Position numbers and translations under genes: made by a program. From Eutrophomonas brisbanensis (GTDB lineage: Bacteria > Pseudomonadota > Gammaproteobacteria > Burkholderiales > Eutrophovitaceae), in NCBI GenBank assembly GCA_038141705.1, contig JAYQIQ010000004.1, positions 620,001-684,000 on the forward strand: a stretch of DNA of 64,000 bases. Direction: 5' to 3'. Under the pieces are notes generated by a model that searched no databases, had not been told where the DNA came from, and saw nothing but the letters and a program-made list of their open reading frames with translations. Below, piece after piece: positions 26,712-36,695 of the stretch (within the stretch, counting starts at the first letter, position 1; each line of letters begins with the position of its first letter).

Positions 26712-27392
26712 TTACTCTGTTTCTGACTGACCGTCTGCTTTTTGCTCTTCTGCTACCGAATCTTCAGTACCTTCGGTCTCCGCAGCAGCATCTCCAGCGT
26801 CATCTGCCGATGCGCCACCACGAGGAGTTTGGATCGCAACTACTCCCAAATCTTCACCCCCTCTAGCAAGTTGGACCGATTCAACGCCAGATGGAAATTT
26901 TATTTGAGACATATGTATCGACTGACCAAGTTCTAACGAACCGAGATCAACCTCGATGTACTCCGGAAGATCAGCCGGCAAGCAAGTAATCTCAATGTCA
27001 GTAGCAATGTGGTTGATAAGACCACCGCCAAGCTTGACGCCAGGTGCGATCTCTTCATTTATAAAGTGAAGCGGGACTTTCATGTGAATTTTCTCTTTCG
27101 CAGAGACACGCTGGAAGTCGATATGAAGAATCTGAGATTTCCAAGGGTGCATTTGCACATCTCTAAGTAGCACCTTCTCCTTCTCACCATCAATATCCAT
27201 ATCGAGAATGGATGAATGAAACGCCTCATGTTTCAAATTCATCAGAGTATCCTTGTGGTCCACCTCTATCATTCTAGCGTCCTTGTGACCGCCATACAGA
27301 ACCGCTGGAACCTTACCATCTCTGCGCAGACGGCGGCTCGCACCCGTTCCCTGCATAGATCTGGCATTTGCTTTCACTATCGTATTTGCCAT
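26712..27392 (-). CDS. rplY: 50S ribosomal protein L25/general stress protein Ctc
   Basis: Binds 5S rRNA in the large subunit. The longer TL5/Ctc form is seen: an N-terminal L25 domain (about 1-95, RRLRRDGKVPAVLYGG) and a C-terminal beta domain (about 100-190, VPLHFINEEIAPGVKLGGG), ending in an acidic Ala/Glu-rich tail. Length 226 fits the betaproteobacterial form. It lies between prs and pth. Confidence 0.94.
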   Translation of the reverse strand: MANTIVKANARSMQGTGASRRLRRDGKVPAVLYGGHKDARMIEVDHKDTLMNLKHEAFHSSILDMDIDGEKEKVLLRDVQMHPWKSQILHIDFQRVSAKEKIHMKVPLHFINEEIAPGVKLGGGLINHIATDIEITCLPADLPEYIEVDLGSLELGQSIHMSQIKFPSGVESVQLARGGEDLGVVAIQTPRGGASADDAGDAAAETEGTEDSVAEEQKADGQSETE

Positions 27393-27439
27393 GATTTACT
27401 CCATAAGTGATGAGATCGCCGCGACCAGCAATCTCGATT

Positions 27440-27462
27440 TAAAAAAGTGTGTAAAACACACC
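27440..27462 (-). terminator. terminator-like hairpin after prs
   Basis: On the minus strand GTGTGT, a 3-base loop and ACACAC form a short stem followed by TTTTTT. It lies about ten bases after the prs stop and before rplY. The stem is short, so termination may be partial. Confidence 0.6.
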
Positions 27463-27470
27463 CATTGAAA

Positions 27471-28421
27471 TTAATCCATAAACAGCGAGGATACCGAATC
27501 CTCATTACTAATTCGCCGTATCGTTTCGGCTAATAAATTTGCGATCGAAAGCTGACGTATTCGATCGCATGCCTTTGCGTTCTCCGTTAGCGGAATCGTA
27601 TCGGTTACAACTAACTCATCCAATTCTGAATTCGAAACCTTTTCAACAGCTTTCCCTGACAATACCGGGTGCGTACAGTACGCTAGAACCTTCTTCGCGC
27701 CGTTCTTTTTTAAAGCCGTAGCAGCTTCGCACAGCGTATTCGCTGTATCAACCATGTCGTCCATCAAAATACAAGTTCTACCAGCAACTTCACCTATGAT
27801 ATTCATCACGGTTGCCACGTTGGGTTTTGGGCGCCGCTTGTCAATAATCGCCAAGTCCGACTCTAACCTTTTTGCCAACGCTCGAGCACGAACTACCCCG
27901 CCTACATCCGGAGAAACGACGATCAAGTCCGAGTGGTTATTTTTCCATATATCACCAAGCAAAATCGGCGCAGCATAAACGTTATCAACGGGTATATCAA
28001 AAAACCCCTGAATTTGATCGGCATGTAAATCCATCGTAAGCACTCGATCCACTCCTGCTACTTGGAGACAATTTGCTACAACCTTCGCGCTTATTGCAAC
28101 CCTAGCGGATCGTGATCGACGATCCTGCCTCGCGTATCCTAAGTAAGGTATCGCAGCCGTGATACGCCCCGCTGAAGACCGTTTGAGAGCATCCACCATC
28201 AACATGATTTCCATCAAGTTAGCGTCTGTAGGTGTACACGTCGACTGCAATACAAAGATATCTCTACCACGAACATTTTCGAGAAGCTCGACCATTACCT
28301 CACCATCACTAAAACGACCGACAGTAGCTTTTCCAAGTGGAATATTGAGGTGTTTCGCAACCTCAGACGCAAGATCTGGATTTGCATTACCGGTAAATAC
28401 CATCAAACTGTCGTAGGACAT
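27471..28421 (-). CDS. prs: ribose-phosphate pyrophosphokinase Prs
   Basis: Makes PRPP from ribose 5-phosphate and ATP for nucleotide, His and Trp synthesis. The flexible-loop and substrate motifs are intact: FSDGEVMVELLENVRG, DLHADQIQGFFDIPVDN, the PRPP-binding CILMDDMVDTANTL, and SPDVGGVVRARALAK. Length 316 is normal. It sits between tRNA-Gln and rplY, an order conserved in beta- and gammaproteobacteria. Confidence 0.96.
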   Translation of the reverse strand: MSYDSLMVFTGNANPDLASEVAKHLNIPLGKATVGRFSDGEVMVELLENVRGRDIFVLQSTCTPTDANLMEIMLMVDALKRSSAGRITAAIPYLGYARQDRRSRSARVAISAKVVANCLQVAGVDRVLTMDLHADQIQGFFDIPVDNVYAAPILLGDIWKNNHSDLIVVSPDVGGVVRARALAKRLESDLAIIDKRRPKPNVATVMNIIGEVAGRTCILMDDMVDTANTLCEAATALKKNGAKKVLAYCTHPVLSGKAVEKVSNSELDELVVTDTIPLTENAKACDRIRQLSIANLLAETIRRISNEDSVSSLFMD

Positions 28422-28477
28422 ACGTTTTCCGTTACTTAATTTGTGAGCTACCTGGCTTCAAAATATTTTCAGTAATT

Positions 28478-28554
28478 TGGCTGGGGAGGAAGGACTCGAA
28501 CCCTCGCATGGCGGAATCAAAATCCGCTGCCTTAACCAACTTGGCTACTCCCCA
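28478..28554 (-). tRNA. tRNA-Gln (anticodon UUG)
   Basis: Read on the minus strand, the acceptor TGGGGAG pairs with CTCCCCA, the anticodon stem GCGGA/TCCGC encloses the loop TTTTGAT with anticodon TTG, and the T-arm has GGTTCGAGTCC. Discriminator G and an encoded CCA follow. It lies between ispE and prs, as in many proteobacteria. Confidence 0.96.
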
Positions 28555-28563
28555 ACTAAAAAC

Positions 28564-29432
28564 CTAATCAGGGGTCAAGCCCCAAAGCGGATGTCTGTCT
28601 AAACCTCTGGCGACAAACCCCGAAAAACCATCCGGAAGCGCGTCCAATACGGCTTGCGAATCTCCACCATCTTTCAACTGACAAAAAACGCTCGATCCAG
28701 AACCGCTTAAACATGCAGGACCGTAGGATCTCAAGAAATCCAATGCGCGGCTGACCTCAGGAAATAGCCTGCAAACGGTAGTTTCGAGGTCGTTTTGCCC
28801 CTCAAAAGAGGAAAAGTCCGCTATTTTGATAGGTTTGGAATTTCGTGTCAATTGTGGATCTGAGAATACCGATTTTGTGGCAACGCCAGATTGAGGAGTA
28901 ACAACCAAATAACTACAGGGCGTGACTTTTAGCGGAGTAAATCTCTCACCCACCCCCTCCGCAAAAGCCGTCTCGCCAAAAATGAAAACTGGCACATCCG
29001 CTCCGAGGTGAAGAGCGAGCGATTGAAGCTCCTGACGACTGAGACGAGTATCCCATAAAGTGTTTAGCGCTATTAAAGTTGTAGCCGCATTTGAACTCCC
29101 TCCCCAAGACCACCCCCGATAGGTATCTTTTTAATAAGGTCGATATCAGCACCTAACGAGCAGCCTGAACGCTTCTGTAAAGCCTCAGCAGCACGAAAAA
29201 TCAAGTCCGTTTGCGGGTCTATCTCTTGGTGTTGATACAGCAGCCGAATATTCTGAGAGTCGGTGTTGACACGAAATCCGACCAAATCATGAAAATCGAG
29301 AAACCTAAAAACAGTCTGGAGCTCATGGTAACCATCACCTCTTTGAGATAGAACCCTTAGAAACAGATTAATCTTGGCTGGAGATTGGTAATTATCGAAA
29401 CCCGCGAGTTTGTTTTTTAAATTTGCTTCCAC
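28564..29432 (-). CDS. ispE: 4-diphosphocytidyl-2-C-methyl-D-erythritol kinase IspE (one frameshift)
   Basis: GHMP kinase of the MEP isoprenoid pathway. The start SPAKINLFLRVLSQRGDGYHEL is diagnostic, and the ATP-binding GHMP motif is IPIGGGLGGGSSNAATTL once the frame is corrected. The break is in the run 29102-29105; one extra G on the coding strand joins the parts. The C-terminal ACLSGSGSSVF motif is intact. The start at 29432 overlaps the lolB end by 16 bases. Confidence 0.93.
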
Positions 29433-29989
29433 TTATCTACTACGAACTTTAGTTTCATTTTCTCGAACTCAAGCGACATTTTACGCGGTAGCAACGTGTC
29501 ATCCTTATAAGCGTCGTATGTCACCTTCCAACCATTTTGCTCAAAATAGGTCAATCGTCCCAATCTATCCTTCGGTGAGATACGTCTGATCGGCTCGCCG
29601 GGCTGCAGCTTACCCTTGACCCAGTGTTGCATCCCATCAAGTGGAAAACGCCAACCCAAGACTTTCTCGGTCAAATCCTCCGCATTGCTGGCCTGAAAAC
29701 TTTCGTCTTTCGTCTCAAGAACCGCCCCTGCACTCCGAGATACAAGAATTGTAGCCAGCGTTGTGCCCACTGGAGTCAAAACTCTGATTGAGTCTCTATC
29801 CGGAAAATGCCTCCACAATATTTTTGCAGACGAACCTTCGCCCTCGATGGTTACAGCCAACCTACCCTGTAGATAAAATTCTTCTTCTACTAAAGTGGAT
29901 TCTCTCTGAACGTATTCTTTGAGAGTATTACAACCACTGAGCAAAATGACGGCAAGAATTAAAAATCGGTTTTTCCTCGGGAGACTCAT
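29417..29989 (-). CDS. lolB: outer membrane lipoprotein LolB
   Basis: Accepts lipoproteins from LolA and inserts them in the outer membrane. The lipobox AVILLSGCNT places the lipidated Cys near residue 20. FYLQGRLAVTIEGEGSSAKILW and the final segment RKMSLEFEKMKLKFVVDKW fit the LolB fold. Length 190 is normal. The protein is upstream of ispE, with overlapping ends, and four bases behind the TPR gene. Confidence 0.92.
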   Translation of the reverse strand: MSLPRKNRFLILAVILLSGCNTLKEYVQRESTLVEEEFYLQGRLAVTIEGEGSSAKILWRHFPDRDSIRVLTPVGTTLATILVSRSAGAVLETKDESFQASNAEDLTEKVLGWRFPLDGMQHWVKGKLQPGEPIRRISPKDRLGRLTYFEQNGWKVTYDAYKDDTLLPRKMSLEFEKMKLKFVVDKWKQI

Positions 29990-29992
29990 CCA

Positions 29993-31711
29993 CTAATCGT
30001 ACAACAAACGATTCACCGTATTTTTCAAAACATCGTTATCGGGGTGAACGCCGACAGCGTCTTGGAGAATTGATTTTGCCTCATCTTTGCGCCCGATAAC
30101 CCATAAAACTTCTCCCAAATGAGCAGCTATTTCTGGGTCCCTCCTTTGGCTGTAAGCTCTGCGCAACAAATCAAGACTCTCATCATAATTATGGAGGCGA
30201 TACTCCACCCACCCCATGCTATCAAGAATCATGAAATTATCAGGCGCCAAGTCCAAAGCAATTTTTATGAGCTCCTTAGCCTCCTCGAAACGATCGGTAA
30301 CGTCGGCGAGTGTATAGCCAAGCGCGTTATAGACATAGGGGTTATTTGGCTGTATCTCTATCAACCTACGAAGCCTCGTTTCCATGGACGCCATATCGCC
30401 TAGTTTTTCGGCTAATAAGGCCGAGTCATACAGAAAATCGGGGTTATCCGGTTTTTCTTGCAGTCCGATCTCTAATTGCTGGAAAGCTCGATCTAGTTCA
30501 TTCGACTCTCGCAAAAGTGCTGCCTTGATCTGAACGAGCTCGACATAGTATTGCGGCATTCGGTTAATTTTCTCGTCTAGATCACCAATAGCATTCTCTA
30601 AACCTTGTGTTTTCAACTTTAGATGCGCTAATCGCGATTGAGCTTCCGGGAAAAGACCACCCGGAGACACCGTTTCGTACCACCGCGCTGCCAACACATA
30701 ATCTTCTCTCGATTGGTAAATCTGACCGAGATTCAGATAGGCAGCATCTTTATCTTCGTAGCCAAGCCCCAGAGCCACATGTATTCGGGATTCTGCCTCG
30801 TCAAATTCTCCAAGTTCCAGATATACGAGCCCGAGGGTAAATTTTAAACTGGGGTTTGAAGGATCGGCCTGAATAAGATCCACCATGTGAGGAATGACCT
30901 TTTCATACTCTCGATTACGTATCAGATCTTGAGCGTAAATCGATCTTGCCTCAGATGCTCCCGGATGATCTTTAATAAATTTCTCTAAAAAATTAGATGC
31001 GCCGGGCGCACTCAGCTCTCTCAGCGCTTTCGCTTTCTCAATCGCAACCGCTTCCCAGGAGCCATTGGTCGCTAGCGCGTTATCAAAATAATCGAGTGCC
31101 TGAGCAAATAGCCCAGCGGCGCTCGCCGCCTTACCAAGAGAAAATGATTTATGTCCAGAGTCTTTTATTCCAGAGAGGCTTTGCTCTAAAAACCCCAAAG
31201 CCTGCTTTTTGAATGGCGTTCGTAACGTCAATTCCAAGAAATAGTCTATCTTCTGCGTGTCGGAAAGATCCTCCGCGGATAAAAAACGGGTCGCAATGGA
31301 ACGAGCGTCCTCAAAGTTTCCAATCCTCACTAACATGGTCAGCATAATGAGCTGAGCCTTACGAGATGATGGCTCCAGTCGGTACCATATTTGCGCTGAT
31401 TTGAGGGCAAGATCTTCTCTTCTAGCTTGATTAGCAGTATCGGCAGCTAACTCTGCTATCCGTGGGTCTTCCAATCCGACAAGTAGCTCATAGTACGCCT
31501 CTGCAGCCAAGTCATTCAGTTGATTCTTTCTGGCCATCTCAGCTAATAGAAACTTAAACATGAGATCAGCAAATCGAGGCGACTCAGCTCGAACCGAGTG
31601 AGGTGGCATGTGATCTAGGTCAGAACCATCCGCCAAAGATGTACCATGCATAGACAGCAAGAGGCAGAAACCAAGTAAAAATTGCAAACTCCGGGATATC
31701 TTTATTCTCAT
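29993..31711 (-). CDS. periplasmic TPR-repeat protein
   Basis: A signal peptide (LLGFCLLLSMHGTSLADG) precedes about 540 residues of tetratricopeptide repeats, e.g. NPSLKFTLGLVYLELGEFDE and NPYVYNALGYTLADVTDRF. A large TPR protein in this place, upstream of lolB and ispE, is common in betaproteobacteria, and its role is not firmly known; an envelope-assembly scaffold is plausible. Length 572 is normal for that family. It is divergent from the ABC cluster at 31941. Confidence 0.85.
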   Translation of the reverse strand: MRIKISRSLQFLLGFCLLLSMHGTSLADGSDLDHMPPHSVRAESPRFADLMFKFLLAEMARKNQLNDLAAEAYYELLVGLEDPRIAELAADTANQARREDLALKSAQIWYRLEPSSRKAQLIMLTMLVRIGNFEDARSIATRFLSAEDLSDTQKIDYFLELTLRTPFKKQALGFLEQSLSGIKDSGHKSFSLGKAASAAGLFAQALDYFDNALATNGSWEAVAIEKAKALRELSAPGASNFLEKFIKDHPGASEARSIYAQDLIRNREYEKVIPHMVDLIQADPSNPSLKFTLGLVYLELGEFDEAESRIHVALGLGYEDKDAAYLNLGQIYQSREDYVLAARWYETVSPGGLFPEAQSRLAHLKLKTQGLENAIGDLDEKINRMPQYYVELVQIKAALLRESNELDRAFQQLEIGLQEKPDNPDFLYDSALLAEKLGDMASMETRLRRLIEIQPNNPYVYNALGYTLADVTDRFEEAKELIKIALDLAPDNFMILDSMGWVEYRLHNYDESLDLLRRAYSQRRDPEIAAHLGEVLWVIGRKDEAKSILQDAVGVHPDNDVLKNTVNRLLYD

Positions 31712-31940
31712 AATTTTCTCTATCTATCCAAATAGCAATTTAAGTCCGACTGCACTCGGCTACAAACGTTCTCAGAAAGAAATGATTGGGTCGATTGGTC
31801 TTCAAACCAAACCCCAGATTCTGTATATTAACGGGTTTACAACTGTAATTTCCCTAAATTCCTCAGTTAGAGACGGTTAGGCCAAAACTATAATTTTCCT
31901 ACTGAAGTTAGCTTAATAAAATTATTCAGGTACTGAAAAC

Positions 31941-32876
31941 GTGACCAACAGTCAATCGCCCACCCTTAGTGCAAGTGGTCTAACCCGCAAGTACGGGAAT
32001 AATATTGCAGCCAAAAACGTGTCTATTGACCTCTACAAAGGGCAAATCGTTGGGTTACTTGGGCCAAATGGTGCGGGAAAATCGACTACGATGAAAATGA
32101 TCACCGGCAATTTAGCCCCCTCTGAGGGAGGGGTTCAAATATGCGGCATTGATCTAATTGAAAAGCCTTTGGATGCGAAAGCAAAAATTGGCTATCTACC
32201 TGAAATTCCGCCGGTGTACAAAGAGCTTCGTGTAGACGAGTATCTGAGTCTAGCCGCCCGATTACACCGCGTCGCGAGCAAGAAAGTTTCGGAGGCGGTG
32301 AATAAAGCAGAAGAGAGGGTCGGCGTCACTCATATGAGACGAAGGCTCATTGGATCCTTATCAAAAGGCTACCAACAGCGTGTCGGAATTGCTCAAGCCA
32401 TAATTCATGAGCCAGAGGTCATCATTTTAGATGAGCCCACGGTCGGGCTTGATCCGAACCAAATCTTGGAAATTCGCGACCTGATACGTCAGCTCGGTAA
32501 CGAACATAGTGTCATTCTATCGACCCATATATTGCAGGAAGTTGAGGCGATTTGTGATCGAGTTCAGATACTGCATCATGGATCGGTGGTATTTAACGAT
32601 GCGATATCTGGGTTAAGGCAATTTCGTGCTGGAAAAACAATCCAAGCGAGCTTTCGCTCGCCTCCTGATCTAGTAGAGTTACAGACCGCACTACCAGACA
32701 CGGTATGCAGCATTGTAAGAACCGGGGTTTTTAGAATTCAGGCCACTTCTTCAGAGGACCCTACCAGCACTATCGTGCGGAAAAGCGTTGAATGCGATTG
32801 GAACTTATATGAGCTCTCTGGCGCACAAGCCTCGGTCGAAGAGGTCTTCGCAGAGTTAACCAAACAAAGCTCTTGA
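31941..32876 (+). CDS. ABC transporter ATPase, GldA-like
   Basis: ATPase subunit of an ABC-2 type exporter. Walker A GPNGAGKSTTM, signature LSKGYQQRVG and Walker B VIILDEPTVGLDP are intact, with a C-terminal extension of about 80 residues. It resembles gliding-motility GldA and related natA-type ATPases. The start is GTG at 31941. It is the first of four collinear genes whose products form an ATPase, a permease, an auxiliary membrane protein and a DUF4340 protein. Substrate unknown. Gliding is not implied: such clusters also occur in non-gliding proteobacteria. Confidence 0.88.
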   Translation: MTNSQSPTLSASGLTRKYGNNIAAKNVSIDLYKGQIVGLLGPNGAGKSTTMKMITGNLAPSEGGVQICGIDLIEKPLDAKAKIGYLPEIPPVYKELRVDEYLSLAARLHRVASKKVSEAVNKAEERVGVTHMRRRLIGSLSKGYQQRVGIAQAIIHEPEVIILDEPTVGLDPNQILEIRDLIRQLGNEHSVILSTHILQEVEAICDRVQILHHGSVVFNDAISGLRQFRAGKTIQASFRSPPDLVELQTALPDTVCSIVRTGVFRIQATSSEDPTSTIVRKSVECDWNLYELSGAQASVEEVFAELTKQSS

Positions 32877-32918
32877 CAACCCTGAGACTCCCTAAAAAAT
32901 CTTTTTGCTAAGTTAACG

Positions 32919-33662
32919 ATGATATTCACGATTGCTCACAAAGAATTAAAGTCCATGTTCTCCTCGCCCCTTGCTTGGGTCGTTCTTGCTTTTGTTCAGG
33001 GAGTAATAGCGTACGTTTTTATTGGATCACTGAATGGATTTTTAATTGCTCAAGCGCAACTTGCAAGAACACCAAACGCTGCAGGCTTAACGGAGATAGC
33101 CATTGTCCCAATGTTTGGGGTGGGGCAAATGCTACTTCTCATGTCGATTCCACTTCTAACAATGAGGTTAATTTCAGAGGAAAAACGCAATCAGACTATG
33201 GCGTTTTTAATTTCTGCGCCCATATCAATGACGCAGATCATAGTTGGAAAATTTCTTGCAATGGCAACTTTCCTTTTCTTGATTCTCTTGCTCATCGCAT
33301 GCATGGCGCTCTCGGTAACTGCCGGAGGAACAATTGACTCGGGTTTGTTGATAGCAAACCTTATTGGGTTATTTCTACTTGGGATCAGCTTTGCTGCGAT
33401 CGGAATCTATATATCCTGTCTGACGACTCACCCAGTTGTTGCAGCCATACTTTCGCTGGCAGTTTTCCTGGGACTTTGGATTATCAACCTCGCCTCATCG
33501 AATCCAGAAAGCTGGCTAAACGTTGTGTCCTTACTCAAAAGATTTGAAGGATTTATGAATGGCTTCGTTGGGATTGCTGATGTTGCTTATTTCCTAGTAA
33601 TAACTTGTTTCTTTCTAGTTCTCTCGATCCGGAGACTAGATTCTGAACGTTTACGCGCATGA
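32919..33662 (+). CDS. ABC-2 type permease, GldF-like
   Basis: Six membrane segments are apparent, such as WVVLAFVQGVIAYVFIGSL, MLLLMSIPLLTMRLI and FLFLILLLIACMALSV. The motif MRLISEEKRNQTMAFLISAPIS is typical of the GldF/ABC-2 family. Length 247 is normal. The stop overlaps the start of the next gene by four bases (ATGA), so translation is likely coupled. Confidence 0.87.
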   Translation: MIFTIAHKELKSMFSSPLAWVVLAFVQGVIAYVFIGSLNGFLIAQAQLARTPNAAGLTEIAIVPMFGVGQMLLLMSIPLLTMRLISEEKRNQTMAFLISAPISMTQIIVGKFLAMATFLFLILLLIACMALSVTAGGTIDSGLLIANLIGLFLLGISFAAIGIYISCLTTHPVVAAILSLAVFLGLWIINLASSNPESWLNVVSLLKRFEGFMNGFVGIADVAYFLVITCFFLVLSIRRLDSERLRA

Positions 33663-35004
33663 AAATTACATCTCGGTTTCGAACTGGAGTACTGGTACAG
33701 AACGGTATCTTTCTAGCACTACTGCTAGCGGTTTCTGTATTGGTAGTTTTTTTAGCTCAACAATCCAATATTAAGCTCGATTTAACTTACAGTCAGCGCA
33801 ATACGCTCACTGACGAAACGTTAGCACTTCTGCAGGACATAGATGCTCCTATTGAGATCACTGCATTCGCGTTCCCCGATGCTGACGGCGACATGCAATC
33901 TGTCGTTAGTAAATTTCTTACCCCTATCAGGCGGCCAAGTCAGATATTCGTGTTAATTTTGTCGACCCCAGAGAAGAGCCCAACATTGCGCGGCAAGCTG
34001 GAATAACCAAAAACGGCGAACTCCGCATAAAAATTAATGAGCGAAGCGAAAATTTAAAATCTCATTCCGAGCAAGATCTAGCAAATCTCATTATCCGACT
34101 TATGAGATTCAATAAGCGTGTGGTTGTTGGGCTGATCGGGCATGGCGAGGGTGATCTTAGAGGGCAAGGAAGTAGGGATCTCGGTGATTTGGCGGGCCAG
34201 TTAACTGCCAGAGGCTTCAAACTTGATACGCTCAATTTTGCGTCCGGAGGAATGCCCAATCCTGGAGACAATGTGTTACTGATCGCATCTCCCACGTCGG
34301 ATCTGCTGCCTGGTGAAACCAATCGTATTAAAAGATTTATAGACAATGGTGGTGATCTACTTTGGTTTGTTGAACCAAACCGAACAGGCAAACTGGATGA
34401 GCTAGCGGACCTCATTGGGATCGAGCTACCGTCGGGAGTCGTGTTAGACCCAGGCGCTAAATTACGCGGACTACCCTCGGCAACTTTTGCCCTCGCCGCT
34501 CATTACGGCAAACATCCGATCACGGAAAAAATGGAGAGCAATTCCCTCTTCCCACACTCTAGGATGGTCGTGCCAGCAAACGACGGGGAATTCAGGTTCT
34601 CCCCGCTCGTCGAAGTCGCCGAGCAGGGTTGGTTTGAATCGGGCGATATAAAGAATGCAACGTTTGATCCGAAATCGGATATCAAGGGACCTATCGTTGT
34701 GGCAGCCGCGCTGGAGCGCATTACAAAGGAACGCACTCAACGTATCGTTGTTGTCGGTTCAGCCTTCGCTTTTTCGAATGAATATTTAAGTTCACTAGGT
34801 AATTCAGATCTTGCGGTGGGTATGTTGAATTGGCTTTCCGGAGACGAAAAACTAATCTCGATAGCGCCAAAGTCGCGAATTGACTTGAACCTTGATCTTT
34901 CCCCACTGGCGGTCTCACTCATCGTTAATGGATTTCTGGTGGTTCTTCCGCTTGGATTTATCTGTGCAGGGGGATTGATTTGGTGGCGTAGACGAAGAGC
35001 ATGA
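33659..35004 (+). CDS. GldG-like ABC auxiliary protein (one frameshift)
   Basis: An N-terminal membrane segment (FLALLLAVSVLVVFLAQQS) precedes an extracytoplasmic domain of the GldG/intraflagellar IFT52-like fold, and a C-terminal membrane segment (SLIVNGFLVVLPLGFICAGG) ends in WWRRRRA. The frame is lost at the CCCC of 33921-33924. Adding one C reads LTPYQAAKSDIRVNFVDPR and joins the second part, giving about 448 residues. Continuous translational overlap links it to the permease before and the DUF4340 gene after. Confidence 0.82.
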
Positions 35005-35849
35005 GATCGAGGCTGCTGCTAAATGTTTGTCTGGCCCTCGTGCTTGCTGGTCTAGCTTATTATGTAGCGTATAGACCTCATGAACCCGAACAGGTGATTT
35101 CTAGTCGGTTAGTAACAGTCGACCGAAAAGCAGTGAATACGATCGAGGTCGAAAAATACAAGGAATTCGTTCTGAAGCTTGAAAAAAGATCAGATACTTG
35201 GTTCGTTAATGCTCCGTTCAGAGCTCGCGCAAACAGCGATAGTGTTGATCTCATTTTAGATATCAGTGAGGCAACGTCAAGCAGTTCGATCTCGAGCACC
35301 AACGACGCAGAATATGGTTTCGATGCGCCAACTTATCGACTTAACCTGAACGGCCAAACGATCATATTTGGAAAAGTCAATGAGTTGATCAATGAGCAAT
35401 ATGTCAGAACGATGAGTGATACATTCCTCGTACGCACACATTTTGGCTATAACTTGCCCTACACACCAGAAAAGATTATCAGTGAGAAAATTTTGGGGCC
35501 TGAAGAACATCCCATCAGCTTTGATTTCGGCGATTGGCATGCAACCAAAACGAATGGCGAATGGAAAGTATCAGGCGCTACAAACTTATCCAGCCGCGAA
35601 ATAGAAATATGGGCATCAGGTTGGCGCATTACCTCGGCAATCAACGTGGAAACCAGTCTAAAGAATAATGAAAGCTCTTCCCGCGTGATGAAAGTTGGAT
35701 TCGAGGATGGGAAAACAGTATCGTTTACCTTCATTCAACATGACCGAGGCTTTAGCATCGATCGCTCGGATGAGGACATTAGATACAATGTAGGAACCGA
35801 AAGCGGGACCAGATTGCTCAATCCAAGTGAAGTGGCCAAGACTCTCTAA
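35001..35849 (+). CDS. DUF4340 domain-containing protein
   Basis: An N-terminal membrane segment (LLLNVCLALVLAGLAYYVAY) precedes a DUF4340-like extracytoplasmic region with repeated beta segments. It overlaps the GldG-like stop by four bases, so it is the last gene of the cluster. DUF4340 proteins commonly accompany GldG-type ABC systems. No catalytic motif is seen; a periplasmic accessory role is inferred. Length 282 is slightly short for the family. Confidence 0.75.
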   Translation: MRSRLLLNVCLALVLAGLAYYVAYRPHEPEQVISSRLVTVDRKAVNTIEVEKYKEFVLKLEKRSDTWFVNAPFRARANSDSVDLILDISEATSSSSISSTNDAEYGFDAPTYRLNLNGQTIIFGKVNELINEQYVRTMSDTFLVRTHFGYNLPYTPEKIISEKILGPEEHPISFDFGDWHATKTNGEWKVSGATNLSSREIEIWASGWRITSAINVETSLKNNESSSRVMKVGFEDGKTVSFTFIQHDRGFSIDRSDEDIRYNVGTESGTRLLNPSEVAKTL

Positions 35850-35869
35850 AAAAATTTTGGATTGGTAAC

Positions 35870-36688
35870 GTGCCAGAATTACCAGAGGTTGAAATAACTA
35901 AACGTGGGATCGAACCTCACATTATTGGCAAAAGAATCCAAGGGCTTTTAGTGCGTGATCGACGCTTGCGTTGGCCTGTTGAAAAGGGATTAGAAAGAAA
36001 ATTAAAAGCGTCGAAAATTCTCAGTGTTGCAAGACGCGCAAAATATATCTTTGTAAATTGTGACCCAGGCTGTCTCATCATACATCTAGGAATGTCTGGC
36101 AGCCTGCGCATTTTTTCGGAGGCGCAGAATCCCGGCAAGCATGACCACTTTGATTTGACATTCGAGGACGGAAGTATCTTGCGCTATCGAGATCCACGGA
36201 GATTTGGCGCCTTATTATGGACCGAGGACAATCCTAACCTCCACCCCAGAATTAAAAATTTAGGCCCCGAACCACTCGAAAGCAAATTTGATTGGCGCGC
36301 GCTCAGAGACAAAATTTCGGGAAGCGAATCGCCGATAAAGCTTCAAATTATGAAAAATGAGGTGGTCGTTGGAGTTGGAAATATTTACGCCAATGAATCG
36401 CTATTCCGTGCGGGAATTCACCCACACACCATCGCCAAAAAAGTAGGTGCCATACGCTCAAAACGACTAGTCGCTGCGATCAAAGAAACCCTCGCATCCG
36501 CAATAGAAGCAGGTGGAAGCAGCCTACGTGACTTTTATCAAACAGATGGCACCAAGGGGTACTTCCAACAAAATTATTTTGTTTATGGCCAAGGGGGAAA
36601 GAGCTGTAGAGTGTGTGGTCACACTATTCGGTCAACGACGACTGGTCAACGCTCAACTTTTTTTTGCCCGTATTGTCAGAGACGATGA
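35870..36688 (+). CDS. mutM: formamidopyrimidine-DNA glycosylase MutM
   Basis: Removes 8-oxoguanine and formamidopyrimidines. After initiator cleavage Pro2 is the catalytic nucleophile, with Glu3 also conserved (PELPEVE). The start is GTG, not ATG. The H2TH region includes VGVGNIYANESLFRAGIHP, and the zinc finger is C-x2-C(CRVCG)...C-x2-C(CPYC) at the C-terminus. Length 272 is normal. It converges on the ferredoxin gene. It works with MutY, encoded at 2881. Confidence 0.95.
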   Translation: MPELPEVEITKRGIEPHIIGKRIQGLLVRDRRLRWPVEKGLERKLKASKILSVARRAKYIFVNCDPGCLIIHLGMSGSLRIFSEAQNPGKHDHFDLTFEDGSILRYRDPRRFGALLWTEDNPNLHPRIKNLGPEPLESKFDWRALRDKISGSESPIKLQIMKNEVVVGVGNIYANESLFRAGIHPHTIAKKVGAIRSKRLVAAIKETLASAIEAGGSSLRDFYQTDGTKGYFQQNYFVYGQGGKSCRVCGHTIRSTTTGQRSTFFCPYCQRR

Positions 36689-36695
36689 CTATCAA

